Shown here one piece after another: positions 1 to 8,864 of a stretch of DNA of 58,806 nt. Source of the DNA: Bacillota bacterium (GTDB lineage Bacteria; Bacillota_E; Symbiobacteriia; Symbiobacteriales; Symbiobacteriaceae). The stretch covers positions 1-58,806 of the forward strand of contig QGVE01000005.1 of NCBI GenBank assembly GCA_003242675.1. The letters are read 5' to 3'. Under the pieces are notes generated by a model. It was not told the DNA's origin and did no database searches. It was given only the letters and a program-made list of their open reading frames with translations. Numbering within the stretch: position 1 is the stretch's first letter; every line of letters begins with the position of its first letter. Made by a program: the position numbers and the translations under genes.

Positions 1-129
1 GGCGGGGGGGGGGGGCCTCCGCCGGCCGCCCGCCGACACATTTTCCCTGAAGGGGGCCTGCCGCCGCCCGTCGAAACCTCAGCCCTTGGAACGTCACACA
101 GTCTACGGAGTGAGGGTGCAGCCTTCGAC
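1..129. other. Window edge, no gene seen
   Basis: This stretch has no convincing reading frame. It opens with an uninterrupted run of 12 G residues (positions 4-15) followed by GC-rich sequence. A GGAG at 107-110 lies about 19 bases before the first gene, which is rather far for a ribosome binding site. No promoter that I would defend is visible. Confidence 0.5.
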
Positions 130-687
130 ATGGCAACGACGGAGGACGCATTGCCGGGTCTGCCCCGGGTGGGTCTGAGGCCGGTGGAGCAGGCCGACCT
201 TGCGCTGCTCTCCCGCTGGGACGAGGACTCGGTGATCGGCGCGCTGATGGGCCGCCGGTTTGCCCGGCTGAGCCCGGCCGAGTGGTGGGAGGGCGTGCGG
301 AGGAGCAGGTCCTGCCGGGTGTGGATGATCGAGTGGGAGGGCCGGTCGGTGGGCGAGGTGGAGCTGGCGCAGCTGAACCGGCGCGCTGGCACGGCGGAGG
401 TGCGAATCTGCGTCGGCGAGAAGGCCCTGTGGGGGCGGGGCATCGGGACGGCGGCCATGTCCGCCCTGCTGGACGAGGCCTTCGGGCCGATGGGGCTGGA
501 GAGCGTCTACCTGCGGGTCTTCTCCACCAACCGGCGGGCGATCGCCCTCTACGAAAAGCTGGGGTTCCGGCCCGAAGGGCTGCTGGCGCCGAGCCGGCGC
601 CGGTCGGACCCGGCGCCCGTGCTGCTGATGAGCCTCACGCGCGGGCGCTGGCTGGCGCGGTCGCGCGCAGGGCGGGGGGTAGGTTGA
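130..687 (+). CDS. GNAT family N-acetyltransferase
   Basis: The 185-residue protein has the GNAT fold pattern, so it probably transfers an acetyl group from acetyl-CoA to an amine. The acetyl-CoA loop is seen in the segment 'GRGIGTAAMSALLDEA' around residues 102-117, followed by the conserved beta5-alpha4 region 'VFSTNRRAIALYEKLGFR' near 130-147, typical of RimJ/RimL-like members. The last 30 residues are Arg/Ala-rich and may be disordered. The substrate cannot be read from sequence. The TGA stop (685-687) lies inside the -35 box of the valS promoter, so the gene ends exactly where the next transcription unit starts. ATG at 130 is the only good start, although its Shine-Dalgarno is weak. Confidence 0.85.
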   Translation: MATTEDALPGLPRVGLRPVEQADLALLSRWDEDSVIGALMGRRFARLSPAEWWEGVRRSRSCRVWMIEWEGRSVGEVELAQLNRRAGTAEVRICVGEKALWGRGIGTAAMSALLDEAFGPMGLESVYLRVFSTNRRAIALYEKLGFRPEGLLAPSRRRSDPAPVLLMSLTRGRWLARSRAGRGVG

Positions 688-712
688 CAACACGGCCCGC
701 GCGCCCTATCAT
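684..712 (+). promoter_or_regulatory. SigA-type promoter of the valS leader
   Basis: TTGACA (684-689), a 17-base spacer and TATCAT (707-712) form a near-consensus vegetative promoter. Transcription would start near 719. The -35 box contains the stop codon of the upstream acetyltransferase gene. Confidence 0.8.
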
Positions 713-718
713 GATTGC

Positions 719-980
719 ATACGCAGACGTGCAAAGGCGTTGAAGCGGAGGAGTAACCCGCACACCGCCTCGCAGAGAGGGAGCCCCGCGGGTGGAAGGG
801 CTCCCAGGCCAGGAGCGGGTGAAGTCGCCGCGGAGGCCGCGCTCCCGACCCGGGCCGGGTTCCGGACCCGCCCGCTGAAGGAGCGCCGGGAAAGCCCGTT
901 ACAGCGCAAGAGTGCCCCGTATGGGGAAATAAGGTGGTACCGCGAGCCCCGGCTCGTCCTTATGGGACGTGCCGGGGTTT
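719..980 (+). promoter_or_regulatory. T-box riboswitch (valine) with terminator
   Basis: This leader controls valS by sensing uncharged tRNA-Val. The hallmark T-box sequence AAATAAGGTGGTACCGCG is at 927-944. A terminator follows, with CCCCGGC (947-953) pairing with GCCGGGG (971-977), GTCC/GGAC extending the helix inward, and TTT after it. Stem I shows the GCAGAGAGGGAG start at about 772-783 and the distal GGTGGAAGGG segment at 791-800. A GAAGTC at 821-826 resembles the usual specifier context, which would make GUC (824-826) the valine specifier codon. The T-box class is certain from sequence. The specifier position is inferred from motif context and was not folded. Confidence 0.92.
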
Positions 981-1004
981 GATCTCGTGAGGGGGGACTC
1001 CGAC

Positions 1005-3740
1005 GTGACAGCCGAGCAGAAGCAGGTCGGTACGGAGCTCGCGCCGCGCTACGACGCCAAGCAGGTGGAGGACGAGTACTACCAGTACTGGATGGACGGC
1101 GGCTTCTACCGCGCCCCGATCGTCGAGGGCAAGCAGCCCTACACCATCGTGATCCCGCCGCCCAACGTCACCGGGACGCTGCACCTCGGGCACGCCCTGA
1201 ACAACACCATGATCGACATCCTCATCCGCTGGAAGCGGATGCAGGGGTATCCCACGCTCTATCTGCCGGGCACCGACCACGCGGGCCTGGCGACCCAGAT
1301 CCGCGTCGAGGAGGACCTGCGCAAGTCCGGCGGCCCGACGCGCCACGAGCTGGGCCGCGAGGCCTTCGTGGCCAAGGTCTGGGACTGGAAGGAGCGCTAC
1401 CACGCGACGATCACCAGCCAGCTGCGCAAGCTGGGCGTTTCGGTCGACTGGAGCCGCGAGGCGTTCACCATGGACGAGCGGCTCTCCCGGGCGGTGCGCG
1501 CCTTCTTCGTGAAGCTCTACAAGAAGGGGCTGATCTACCAGGGCACGCGCATCACCCACTGGTGCCCGCAGGACCAGACGGCCCTCTCCGACATCGAGGT
1601 GGACTACGAGGAGCGCCAGGGGCACATGTGGTACTTCCGCTACCCGCTGGCGGACGGCTCCGGCCACATCGTCATCGCCACCACCCGGCCGGAGACGATG
1701 CTCGGCGACACGGCGGTGGCGGTGCATCCCGACGACGAGCGCTACAAGCACCTGATCGGGAAGATGCTGCGCCACCCGGCGACGGGCCGCGAGATCCCGA
1801 TCATCGCCGACGAGTACGTGGATCCCGAGTTCGGCACCGGGTGCGTGAAGATCACGCCGTTCCACGACCCCAACGACTACGAGATCGGCCTGCGCCATGG
1901 CCTGGAGATGCTGCAGGTCATCGGCCTGCGGGGCGAGATGACCGAGGCGGCGGGCAAGTACGCGGGCCTCGACCGCTACGAGTGCCGCAAGCGCATCGTC
2001 GCGGACGCCGAGGCCGAGGGCTGGCTGGTGAAGGTCGAGGAGCACCGGCACTCGGTGGGCTGCTGCGCCCGGTGCGGCACCGTCATCGAGCCGCTCGTCT
2101 CCCGGCAGTGGTACGTGAAGATGAAGCCGCTGGCCGAGCCGGCGATCCGGGCGGTGGAGAGCGGCCAGATCCGGATCGTGCCCGAGCGGTTCACCAAGGT
2201 CTACCTGCACTGGATGGAGAACATCCAGGACTGGTGCATCTCCCGGCAGATCTGGTGGGGCCACCGCATCCCGGTCTGGTACTGCGACGACTGCGGCCAC
2301 CTCACCGTCGCGGAGACCGACCCGTCGGCGTGCGAGAAGTGCGGTTCGACGAACATCCGCCAGGACGAGGACGCGCTGGACACCTGGTTCTCCTCGGCTC
2401 TGTGGCCCTTCTCGACCCTGGGCTGGCCGGACCAGACGAAGGACCTGGAGTACTTCTTCCCCACCGACGTGCTCGTCACCGGCTATGACATCCTCTTCTT
2501 CTGGGTCGCCCGCATGATCTTCAGCAGCCTGGAGCTCACCGGGAAGATCCCGTTCCACACCGTGGTGCTCCACGGGCTGATCCGGGACGCCCAGGGGCGG
2601 AAGATGTCCAAGTCGCTGGGCAACGGCGTCGACCCGATCGATGTCATCGAGAAGTACGGCACCGACGCCCTGCGGTTCATGCTGGTCACCGGCTCCAGCC
2701 CGGGCAACGACATCCGGTTCCACACCGAGCGGGTGGAGAACGCCCGGAACTTCGCCAACAAGCTCTGGAACGCCAGCCGGTTCGTCCTGATGAACCTGGC
2801 CGACTGGCAGCCCGCACAGAGCGGGGCGGCGCTGCAGTACGACGTGGCCGACCGCTGGATCCGCCACCGGTTCAACGAGGCGGCCCGGGCGGTGAACGAG
2901 CTTCTGGGCGACTACCAGTACGGCGAGGCGGCCCGCACCATCTACGACTTCATCTGGAGCGAGTTCTGCGACTGGTACATCGAGCTCGTGAAGCCCCGCC
3001 TCTACAACCCGTCCGATCCCACGCGGGCGGCCGCCCAGGAGACCCTGGCCCGGGTCCTGGAGGGGACGCTCCGGCTGCTTCACCCGTTCATGCCGTTCAT
3101 CACCGAGGCGATCTGGCAGAAGCTGCCGGTGAAGTCGCCGCAGGTGGAGATCGCCCCGGAGATCGCCCGTGCGGCCGGGCGGACCGAGCTGCCGCCGTCG
3201 ATCTCCGTCACGCCGTACCCGACGCCGATCCCCGAGTGGACGGACGCCGAGGCCAACGAGCGGATGGGGCTCATCATCGACACGATCCGCGCGCTGCGCT
3301 CCATCCGCGCGGAGTTCCGCCTGGGCGAGCACACCCGGATCGAGGCGGTGGTCATGGCCACCTCGGACCGCGCCCTGGAGATCCTGAACGAGGGCCGCGC
3401 CTTCATCGAGAACCTGGCCAGGACCGCACAGCTCACGATCCAGCCGGTGGCGGAGGAGAAGCCGAAGAACGCGGCCGGCGCGGTGGTCCCGGGCGCCGAG
3501 ATCTACGTGCCGATCGGCGGCCTGATCGACCTGCCCAAGGAGATCGAGCGGACCGCCAAGGACCTGAAGGCCACCGCCGAAGAGCTGGAGAAGCTGGAGA
3601 AGAAGCTGAACAACGAGGGCTTCCTGACCAAGGCCCGGCCCGAGATCGTCGAGAAGACCCGCACGGAGGCCGCCGCGCTGCGGGAGAAGAAGCAGGCCCT
3701 GGAGGCCCGCCTGGCGATGCTCAGGGGCATGCAGGGATGA
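1005..3740 (+). CDS. valS: Valyl-tRNA synthetase
   Basis: This class I synthetase charges tRNA-Val in the cytoplasm. The 911 residues fit the family. The HIGH-type signature is at about residues 60-63 in the context 'PPPNVTGTLHLGHAL', KMSKS is at 533-537, and the C-terminal 70 residues form the typical valyl-tRNA synthetase coiled-coil arm rich in Lys and Glu. The editing (CP1) domain lies between with 'TTRPETMLGDTAVAVHP' near 225-240. I chose GTG at 1005 because AGGGGGG (990-996) sits 8 bases upstream. An in-frame GTG at 969 lies inside the T-box terminator helix and is unlikely. Regulation is by the T-box leader. The stop overlaps the folC start (ATGA), so the two are coupled. Confidence 0.97.
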   Translation: MTAEQKQVGTELAPRYDAKQVEDEYYQYWMDGGFYRAPIVEGKQPYTIVIPPPNVTGTLHLGHALNNTMIDILIRWKRMQGYPTLYLPGTDHAGLATQIRVEEDLRKSGGPTRHELGREAFVAKVWDWKERYHATITSQLRKLGVSVDWSREAFTMDERLSRAVRAFFVKLYKKGLIYQGTRITHWCPQDQTALSDIEVDYEERQGHMWYFRYPLADGSGHIVIATTRPETMLGDTAVAVHPDDERYKHLIGKMLRHPATGREIPIIADEYVDPEFGTGCVKITPFHDPNDYEIGLRHGLEMLQVIGLRGEMTEAAGKYAGLDRYECRKRIVADAEAEGWLVKVEEHRHSVGCCARCGTVIEPLVSRQWYVKMKPLAEPAIRAVESGQIRIVPERFTKVYLHWMENIQDWCISRQIWWGHRIPVWYCDDCGHLTVAETDPSACEKCGSTNIRQDEDALDTWFSSALWPFSTLGWPDQTKDLEYFFPTDVLVTGYDILFFWVARMIFSSLELTGKIPFHTVVLHGLIRDAQGRKMSKSLGNGVDPIDVIEKYGTDALRFMLVTGSSPGNDIRFHTERVENARNFANKLWNASRFVLMNLADWQPAQSGAALQYDVADRWIRHRFNEAARAVNELLGDYQYGEAARTIYDFIWSEFCDWYIELVKPRLYNPSDPTRAAAQETLARVLEGTLRLLHPFMPFITEAIWQKLPVKSPQVEIAPEIARAAGRTELPPSISVTPYPTPIPEWTDAEANERMGLIIDTIRALRSIRAEFRLGEHTRIEAVVMATSDRALEILNEGRAFIENLARTAQLTIQPVAEEKPKNAAGAVVPGAEIYVPIGGLIDLPKEIERTAKDLKATAEELEKLEKKLNNEGFLTKARPEIVEKTRTEAAALREKKQALEARLAMLRGMQG

Positions 3741-5059
3741 GGATCACGACTTACGAGGCAGCCCTGGCCTACCTGGCCGGGCTGCGCCGCTTTGGGATGA
3801 AGCCGGGCCTGGAGCGGACGGCCGCGCTGCTGGATCGGCTGGGCCGGCCGGACCGCCGGGTCGGGCGGGTGGTGCACATCACGGGCACCAGCGGCAAGGG
3901 GTCGGTCGCGGCGATGGTCGAGGCGGGGCTCCGGGCCGCCGGGCGGCGGGTCGGACTCTTCACCTCGCCGCCGCTCATGGGGTTTACCGAGCGCATGCAG
4001 GTGAACCGCGCTGAGATCCCCGAGGCGGACGTGGTCCGGCTCGCCGCCCGGGTGGCGGAAGCGGCCCAAGCGCTGACGGCCGCGGGGCAGGACCCGCCCA
4101 CCGAGTTTGAGGCCATCACGGCGATGGCCCTGGCCTGGTTCGCCGAGCAGCAGGTGGACGACCTGGTGCTGGAGGCGGGGATGGGCGGGCGGTTCGACGC
4201 CACCACCGTCGTGGAGAGGCCGGCCGTCACGGCCATCACCAACGTCGGCCTGGACCACACGGAGTGGCTGGGCGAGACCCACGAGGCCATCGCCTGGGAC
4301 AAGGCCGGCATCATCCGGCCCGGGGTCCCCTGCGTCACCGGCACCGATCACCCCGGCGCCCTGGCGGTGATCGAGGGGGTCGCGCGGGAGCAGGGGGCGC
4401 CGCTCATCCGGGTCACGCCGGCGGACTTCCGCGTGCGGGAGGCGGGCCTCTCCGGCCAGGTGGCGGACCTGCGGGGCGAGCGCGGCTGGTACCGGGCCGT
4501 GCGGCTTCGCCTCCTGGGCCGGCACCAAGTGGCCAACGCGGCCGTCGCCCTGCGCCTCCTGGAGCTCCTCGGCGTCGAGGAGGCGGCGATCCGCGAGGGC
4601 TTCGCGCACGTCGTGTGGCCGGGCCGTATGGAGCTTCTGCAGGTGGCCGGCGGCCCGCCGGTGCTGCTGGACGCCGCCCACAACCCCGCCAAGTGTCAGG
4701 CCCTGGCCCGCGCCGTGGCCGAGCTCTTCCCCGAGCGGCCGATCCGCCTGCTGGTGGGGATGCTGGCGGACAAGGATGTGGCGCACGCGCTGGCGCCGCT
4801 CCTGCCGCTGGCGGAGCGGGTCTGGACGACGACGCCGGAGAGCCCGCGGGCCCTGCCGGCGGCGGATCTGGCGGCGGAGTGCCGGCGGCAGGGGCGCCCG
4901 GCCGAGGCCGTCGCGCACCTGCCCCAGGCCCTGGAGGCGGCGCTGGCCGGGGCCGCACCCGGCGACCTGCTGGTCATCACCGGATCCTTCTACACCGTTG
5001 GACCGGCCCGGCGGATTCTTGTCCGGGGCCAGGTTATACAAGCCCTCCCCCCCGCATAG
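3737..5059 (+). CDS. folC: Folylpolyglutamate/dihydrofolate synthase
   Basis: FolC adds glutamate to dihydropteroate or tetrahydrofolate using ATP (Mur ligase-like family). The protein has 440 residues. The P-loop 'GTSGKGS' is at residues 50-56, 'FTSPPL' near 74-79 and 'VGLDHTEWLG' around 170-180 match the family. 'LLDAAHNPAKCQAL' near 312-325 is the Mur-ligase C-terminal signature. It starts within the valS stop codon (ATGA overlap), the same order as valS-folC in Bacillus. Nothing unusual is seen in length or motifs. The start has no room for another choice because the upstream reading belongs to valS. Confidence 0.96.
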   Translation: MRITTYEAALAYLAGLRRFGMKPGLERTAALLDRLGRPDRRVGRVVHITGTSGKGSVAAMVEAGLRAAGRRVGLFTSPPLMGFTERMQVNRAEIPEADVVRLAARVAEAAQALTAAGQDPPTEFEAITAMALAWFAEQQVDDLVLEAGMGGRFDATTVVERPAVTAITNVGLDHTEWLGETHEAIAWDKAGIIRPGVPCVTGTDHPGALAVIEGVAREQGAPLIRVTPADFRVREAGLSGQVADLRGERGWYRAVRLRLLGRHQVANAAVALRLLELLGVEEAAIREGFAHVVWPGRMELLQVAGGPPVLLDAAHNPAKCQALARAVAELFPERPIRLLVGMLADKDVAHALAPLLPLAERVWTTTPESPRALPAADLAAECRRQGRPAEAVAHLPQALEAALAGAAPGDLLVITGSFYTVGPARRILVRGQVIQALPPA

Positions 5060-5170
5060 GCATGGTGGGGAAACGACCCGCACAGGCGAGCGGTCAGGGG
5101 CCGACACCGAAGGCCGCCCCGAACCGTAAGCTCCACCGGCGGGCGAACCACCCAAGCGGGAGGGGACACC
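5060..5170 (+). promoter_or_regulatory. Structured leader, possible ydaO-type (c-di-AMP) riboswitch
   Basis: The 111 bases between folC and the SPOR-domain gene are rich in conserved-looking blocks rather than random spacer: GGTGGGGAAACGACCCGCAC (5064-5083 region), GGTCAGGGGCC, CCGCCCCGAACCG and TAAGCTCCACCGGCGGGCG, ending just before the Shine-Dalgarno. The block CCGAACCGTAAGCTCCACC recalls the 3' core of ydaO-class riboswitches, which often precede cell-wall and sporulation genes. The match is partial and was judged by eye only, so the class is uncertain. Confidence 0.35.
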
Positions 5171-6025
5171 ATGCATCGGTTTGGGCGATCCGTGCAGAAG
5201 CGAGCAACTGACCGGTGGGGCGGCGTGTTTATCCTGGCCGTCGTGCTGGCCGTGGTGGGTGCCTGGCAGCTCGGCGGCGTCCTGGGGAACCTCCTGGGCG
5301 AGGAGCGACACGCCGCCATGGAACCCGTTCCGGGGGCGGAAGGCGGGGCCGGGCTCACGGGCACGTCGGGCGCTCCCGGCCAGGTCACCATCGTCCCGCG
5401 GCCCTTCCAGGTCCACTTCGTGCAGGTCGGCGCGTTCCGGTCCGAGGGAGCCGCCCGCAACCTGGTGAGCGAGCTGGCGGGCCAGAAGGTGATCGCGGCG
5501 ATGACGCCCCGCAACGCGATGGGCCTGGTGAAGGTCTACGTCGGGCCCTTCATGTCGGGGGAGGAGGCCAGCGAGGTCCTCGACGTGATGCGGGAGACCG
5601 GGGTCGCCCCCAACGCCTTCACGGTGGCCCTGGACGTGGACTACGCCCCCGAGGCGGTCATGGCCATGGCCGGATCCGCCAACCCCGATCTGCAGACGGG
5701 CCTCGACGCCCTGAACAACTACCTGTACGAAGCGGGCGCCTGGTTCGCCAAGCGGGCGGCGGGCGAACCGGCTGACGGCGGGGTGCTGGTCGCCCTGGGC
5801 CACGAGATGCGGCAGGCGGCGGCGCAGCTGGCGGGGGTCGAGGAGAACCCGGCGGTCACCAAGTTCCTGGGGCTGGCGGACATGGCCATGGTGAACGCCG
5901 CGGACATCGAGGTCGCGGCGGGCGCCGAGCCCGGCAGCGAGGAGTTCCAGCGGGCGATGAACGGGTACGTCAGCCTGCTCGAGCAGTACCATAACTTCTA
6001 TGCGGCGGATGCCTCCGACAATTAG
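5171..6025 (+). CDS. SPOR-domain membrane protein, SpoIIB-like by position
   Basis: The 284-residue protein has a short basic cytoplasmic N-terminus, one membrane segment at about residues 17-38, and an extracytoplasmic part. A SPOR domain lies at about residues 74-150: 'FVQVGAFRSEGAARNLV' opens it and 'GLVKVYVGPFMSGEEA' continues. SPOR domains bind denuded septal peptidoglycan. The C-terminal ~130 residues are helical with no family I recognise. In Bacillus, SpoIIB (also a SPOR protein, acting in engulfment) sits between the folC/comC region and maf, and this gene has the same place. I infer it is the SpoIIB counterpart; sequence similarity outside SPOR was not testable. GGGAGGGG at 5158-5165 supports ATG 5171. 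Confidence 0.75.
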   Translation: MHRFGRSVQKRATDRWGGVFILAVVLAVVGAWQLGGVLGNLLGEERHAAMEPVPGAEGGAGLTGTSGAPGQVTIVPRPFQVHFVQVGAFRSEGAARNLVSELAGQKVIAAMTPRNAMGLVKVYVGPFMSGEEASEVLDVMRETGVAPNAFTVALDVDYAPEAVMAMAGSANPDLQTGLDALNNYLYEAGAWFAKRAAGEPADGGVLVALGHEMRQAAAQLAGVEENPAVTKFLGLADMAMVNAADIEVAAGAEPGSEEFQRAMNGYVSLLEQYHNFYAADASDN

Positions 6026-6034
6026 CCAGGACGC

Positions 6035-6058
6035 GGGGCCATCGCAGGATGGCCCCGT
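6035..6058 (+). terminator. Hairpin terminator after the SPOR-domain gene
   Basis: GGGGCCATC (6035-6043), loop GCAG, GATGGCCCC (6048-6056), then GTTCC. The stem is a perfect 9 bp, but the T-tract is short, so termination may be partial. Confidence 0.55.
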
Positions 6059-6201
6059 TCCATATATTGCCAATCCCGACGCCCCGTGCTATGCTGGTGG
6101 CGGATCTGCCTCCCGCGCAGGAATCTCGCCGGGAAACCTCGAAACTCACGCTGTTTGAAGTGCGTCATATCAAGAGCCGCGTCAGCGAAGGGGGCAGTGT
6201 C

Positions 6202-6435
6202 GTGAAGCGCGGTCGGCTGGCGTTCCTGTGGGCCGTGATCGGCGCCGTCGTGGGGCAGCTCCTCGGCGCCGCCCTTTCGCAGTACGTTCCCATCCTGAAC
6301 TACCACATTTCCCTCGGCCTCGCGCCGACGACGCTCGATCTCCACTTCCTCGTGATGACCTTCGGGCTTTCGCTCAAGCTGACGGTCGCCGGCGCCTTCG
6401 GGCTCGTGCTGGCGCTCTGGCTCGCCCTGCGCTGA
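6202..6435 (+). CDS. DUF4321 small membrane protein
   Basis: This 77-residue protein has two membrane helices (about residues 6-27 and 52-75) joined by a loop that reads 'LNYHISLGLAPTTLDLHF'. That layout, and its place directly upstream of maf, match the DUF4321 family found in spore-forming Firmicutes; the function is unknown. I chose GTG 6202, with AAGGGGG at 6188-6194, because the open frame further upstream (from 6049) crosses the terminator and looks non-coding. The gap to maf is only 15 bases, so the two are probably co-transcribed. Confidence 0.7.
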   Translation: MKRGRLAFLWAVIGAVVGQLLGAALSQYVPILNYHISLGLAPTTLDLHFLVMTFGLSLKLTVAGAFGLVLALWLALR

Positions 6436-6450
6436 TGTGAGGTGACGGCT

Positions 6451-7035
6451 TTGCAGCAGCTCATCCTGGCCTCATCGTCTCCCCGCCGGCAGGAGCTTCT
6501 GCGGCAGCTGGGGATCCCCTTCGTCGTCGAGGCGCCGGAGGTGGACGAGCACGCGGTGCACGCCGGCTCCCCTGCGGAGCTGGTCGAGCGGCTGGCCCTG
6601 CGCAAGGCGCGCGCGGTGGCCGCCCGCCACCCGGGCGCCCTCGTGCTCGGCGCCGACACCATCGTGGTCGTGGATGGCGAGATCCTGGGCAAGCCCGCGG
6701 ACCGGGCGGAGGCCGAAGCGATGCTCAGACGGCTCTCGGGCCGCGCCCACCAGGTGCTGACGGGCGTGGCCCTGGTGCGGGACGGCGAGGAGCTGGTGGC
6801 CCACGAGGAGACCGTCGTCCGGTTCGCGCCCCTCAGCCGGGAGCAGATCCAGTGGTACTTGGACACCGGGGAGCCGATGGATAAGGCGGGGGCCTACGGC
6901 ATCCAGGGCCGGGCCGCCGCGCTGATCCCATCGATCTCCGGCGACTACTACAACGTCGTCGGCCTTCCCCTCCACCGCACGGTACAGATGCTCACGCAGT
7001 TCGGGTACCCGATCTTCGCGGGAGGTGCCGGCTGA
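6451..7035 (+). CDS. maf: Maf nucleotide pyrophosphatase
   Basis: Maf hydrolyses non-canonical nucleoside triphosphates (dTTP/UTP-type activity in the YhdE group) and influences septation. The N-terminal 'LILASSSPRRQELL' and the motif 'VLGADTIVVVDGEILGKP' carry the family's active-site residues. 'TGEPMDKAGAYGIQG' near residues 135-149 is the third signature. TTG at 6451 is preferred because a perfect GAGGTGA (6439-6445) is 5 bases upstream. A GTG at 6442 lies within that Shine-Dalgarno and would only add three residues. The length of 194 residues is normal. The gene order maf-radC-mreBCD-minCD equals that of Bacillus. Confidence 0.95.
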   Translation: MQQLILASSSPRRQELLRQLGIPFVVEAPEVDEHAVHAGSPAELVERLALRKARAVAARHPGALVLGADTIVVVDGEILGKPADRAEAEAMLRRLSGRAHQVLTGVALVRDGEELVAHEETVVRFAPLSREQIQWYLDTGEPMDKAGAYGIQGRAAALIPSISGDYYNVVGLPLHRTVQMLTQFGYPIFAGGAG

Positions 7036-7052
7036 AGGGAGAGCGACGGGTC

Positions 7053-7757
7053 GTGACGGCATCCCTGAAGAGGCTGCCCGAAGCGGACCGGCCGCGGGAG
7101 CGGCTGCTCCGGCTGGGTCCCGAGAAGCTGTCCGACGTGGAACTCCTGGCGATTCTCCTAGGAACGGGTGCCAAAGGCCGCTCGGCGATTGAAGTCGCCC
7201 GTGATTTACTGCATCATTGTGAGGCGAAAGATCCCGGCGGCGGGCTGCGGGCTCTGCTCCACCTGCGGGAAGCGGAGCGCAGCGAGCTGGTCAAGGGGCT
7301 GGGCCCGGCCAAGGTGTGCACCATCCTGGCCGGCCTTCATCTCGGCCTGCGCGCCAGCGCGGCGCCGCTCCGGCGGGTGGAACTCTCCAACCCGCGGGCC
7401 GTCTTTGAGTTCCTGGCCCCTCGCCTGGCCCACCTGAGCCAGGAGCAGTTTCACGTGATTCTGCTCAACGCCAAGAATCAGGTGATCGACGTCGAATGTG
7501 TCTCTGAAGGGACGCTGACCGCCTCGCTGGTGCACCCGCGCGAGGTGTTCAGAACGGCCATCCGCAGGAGCGCACATGCAGTCATCCTGGCCCACAACCA
7601 CCCCAGCGGCGATCCCACCCCCAGCCGGGAGGACCGGGAGGTCACCCGCCGGCTCGTGCAGGCGGGGCGGGTGATCGGCATCGAAGTGCTGGACCACCTG
7701 GTGGTGGGTCAGTGCGGCTACACGAGCTTTCGCGAGCGTGGCCTCCTGACCGGGTGA
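7053..7757 (+). CDS. radC: RadC/JAB-domain protein
   Basis: The 234-residue protein has an N-terminal helix-hairpin-helix-like part ('LPEADRPRERLLRLGPEKLSD') and a C-terminal JAB/MPN domain. The metal-binding motif is 'AHNHPSGDPTPSREDREV', with E earlier in the domain completing the E-HxH-x7-S-x2-D pattern. RadC proteins were named for DNA repair, but that role is not upheld in Bacillus, so the true function is open. Start GTG 7053 is preceded by a purine-rich AAGGGAGAG about 9 bases upstream. It lies 17 bases after maf, probably the same transcript. Confidence 0.93.
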   Translation: MTASLKRLPEADRPRERLLRLGPEKLSDVELLAILLGTGAKGRSAIEVARDLLHHCEAKDPGGGLRALLHLREAERSELVKGLGPAKVCTILAGLHLGLRASAAPLRRVELSNPRAVFEFLAPRLAHLSQEQFHVILLNAKNQVIDVECVSEGTLTASLVHPREVFRTAIRRSAHAVILAHNHPSGDPTPSREDREVTRRLVQAGRVIGIEVLDHLVVGQCGYTSFRERGLLTG

Positions 7758-7805
7758 GGAAGCCGGGGGTCCGTACGCGCTCAGAGCAGAAAGGGGAACA
7801 GTGCG

Positions 7806-8825
7806 GTGTCCTTCTGGCAGTTTTTTGCACGCGACATGGGGATTGACCTCGGTACCGCGAACACCCTGGTATACGTCAAAGGCCGCGGCATCGTCATCGA
7901 CGAGCCGTCTGTGGTCGCGGTGGACCGCGACCGGAAGGTCCCGCTGGCGGTGGGGCTGGAGGCCAAGCAGATGCTGGGCCGCACCCCCGGCAACATCGTG
8001 GCCATCCGGCCGATGAAGGACGGCGTCATCGCAGACATCGACACCACCGAGATGATGCTGAAGTACTTCATCAACAAGGCCGGCAGCCGCCGGGCCCCTT
8101 TCCGCCCGCGCATCATCATCTCCATCCCCTCGGGCGTGACGGGGGTGGAGCGGCGCGCGGTGCAGGAAGCCGCGCTGCGGGCCGGCGCGCGCGAGGCGCA
8201 CGTGATCGAGGAGCCGATGGCGGCGGCGATCGGGGCCGGCCTGCCCGTGGAGGAGCCCACCGGCTCCATGGTCGTGGACATCGGCGGCGGCACGACGGAG
8301 GTGGCGATCATCTCCCTGGGCGGGCTGGTGACCGCCAAGTCCATCCGCGTCGCCGGCGATGAGCTGGACGAGGCGATCGTCCAGTACATCAAGCGCCATT
8401 ACAACCTCCTGATCGGCGAGCGCACGGGCGAGGAGATCAAGCAGACCATCGGCTCCGCCTACCCCGTCGGTGAGGAGCAGTCCATGGAGATCCGCGGGCG
8501 CGACCTGGTGACGGGGCTGCCCCGGACCCTGCGGGTGACGTCCGAGGAGATCCGCAAGGCCATGGCCGAACCGGTGGCGGCGATCGTCGAGGCGATCAAG
8601 GTCACCCTCGAGAACACGCCGCCCGAGCTGGCCGCGGACATCATGGACCGGGGCATCGTCATGACCGGCGGCGGCGCCCTGCTCAAGGGCCTGGACGTGC
8701 TCATCTCCAAGGAGACCGGCATGCCCGTGCACGTGGCCGATGAACCTCTGCTCTGCGTGGTGAAGGGCTGCGGCAAGTGCCTGGACAACCTGGACATCCT
8801 GAAGCGGGTGGCGCGCAACTCCTAG
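7806..8825 (+). CDS. mreB: Rod-shape protein MreB (bacterial actin)
   Basis: MreB polymerises beneath the membrane and guides lateral wall synthesis. The 339 residues fit. The phosphate-1 motif '[15 protein letters not shown]' lies near residues 12-26, phosphate-2 in '[18 protein letters not shown]' around 155-172, and the adenosine motif '[12 protein letters not shown]' near 285-296. '[11 protein letters not shown]' at the N-terminus includes an amphipathic, membrane-contacting start. GTG 7806 follows AAAGGGG (7791-7797). mreB heads the mreBCD cluster. Confidence 0.97.
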   Translation: MSFWQFFARDMGIDLGTANTLVYVKGRGIVIDEPSVVAVDRDRKVPLAVGLEAKQMLGRTPGNIVAIRPMKDGVIADIDTTEMMLKYFINKAGSRRAPFRPRIIISIPSGVTGVERRAVQEAALRAGAREAHVIEEPMAAAIGAGLPVEEPTGSMVVDIGGGTTEVAIISLGGLVTAKSIRVAGDELDEAIVQYIKRHYNLLIGERTGEEIKQTIGSAYPVGEEQSMEIRGRDLVTGLPRTLRVTSEEIRKAMAEPVAAIVEAIKVTLENTPPELAADIMDRGIVMTGGGALLKGLDVLISKETGMPVHVADEPLLCVVKGCGKCLDNLDILKRVARNS

Positions 8826-8864
8826 CGGCGCGCCGGCCGCCCGGGGGGCGTGAGGCCTGCACCT

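Noticed and set aside
1..16. Run of 12 G at the window start, a possible phase-variable tract
   Set aside because: It lies outside any gene I can identify, at the edge of the window, and nothing downstream depends on its length in frame.
969..1004. Longer valS start at GTG 969
   Set aside because: It lies in the T-box terminator helix, has no ribosome binding site, and the GTG at 1005 has a well-spaced AGGGGGG.
960..3332. Long open frame opposite valS (and similar long frames opposite folC, pxpBC, pdhABC and others)
   Set aside because: At about 69% GC, antisense and shifted frames stay open by chance. These products are Arg/Pro/His/Gly-rich with no family pattern, while the overlapped genes have clear motifs.
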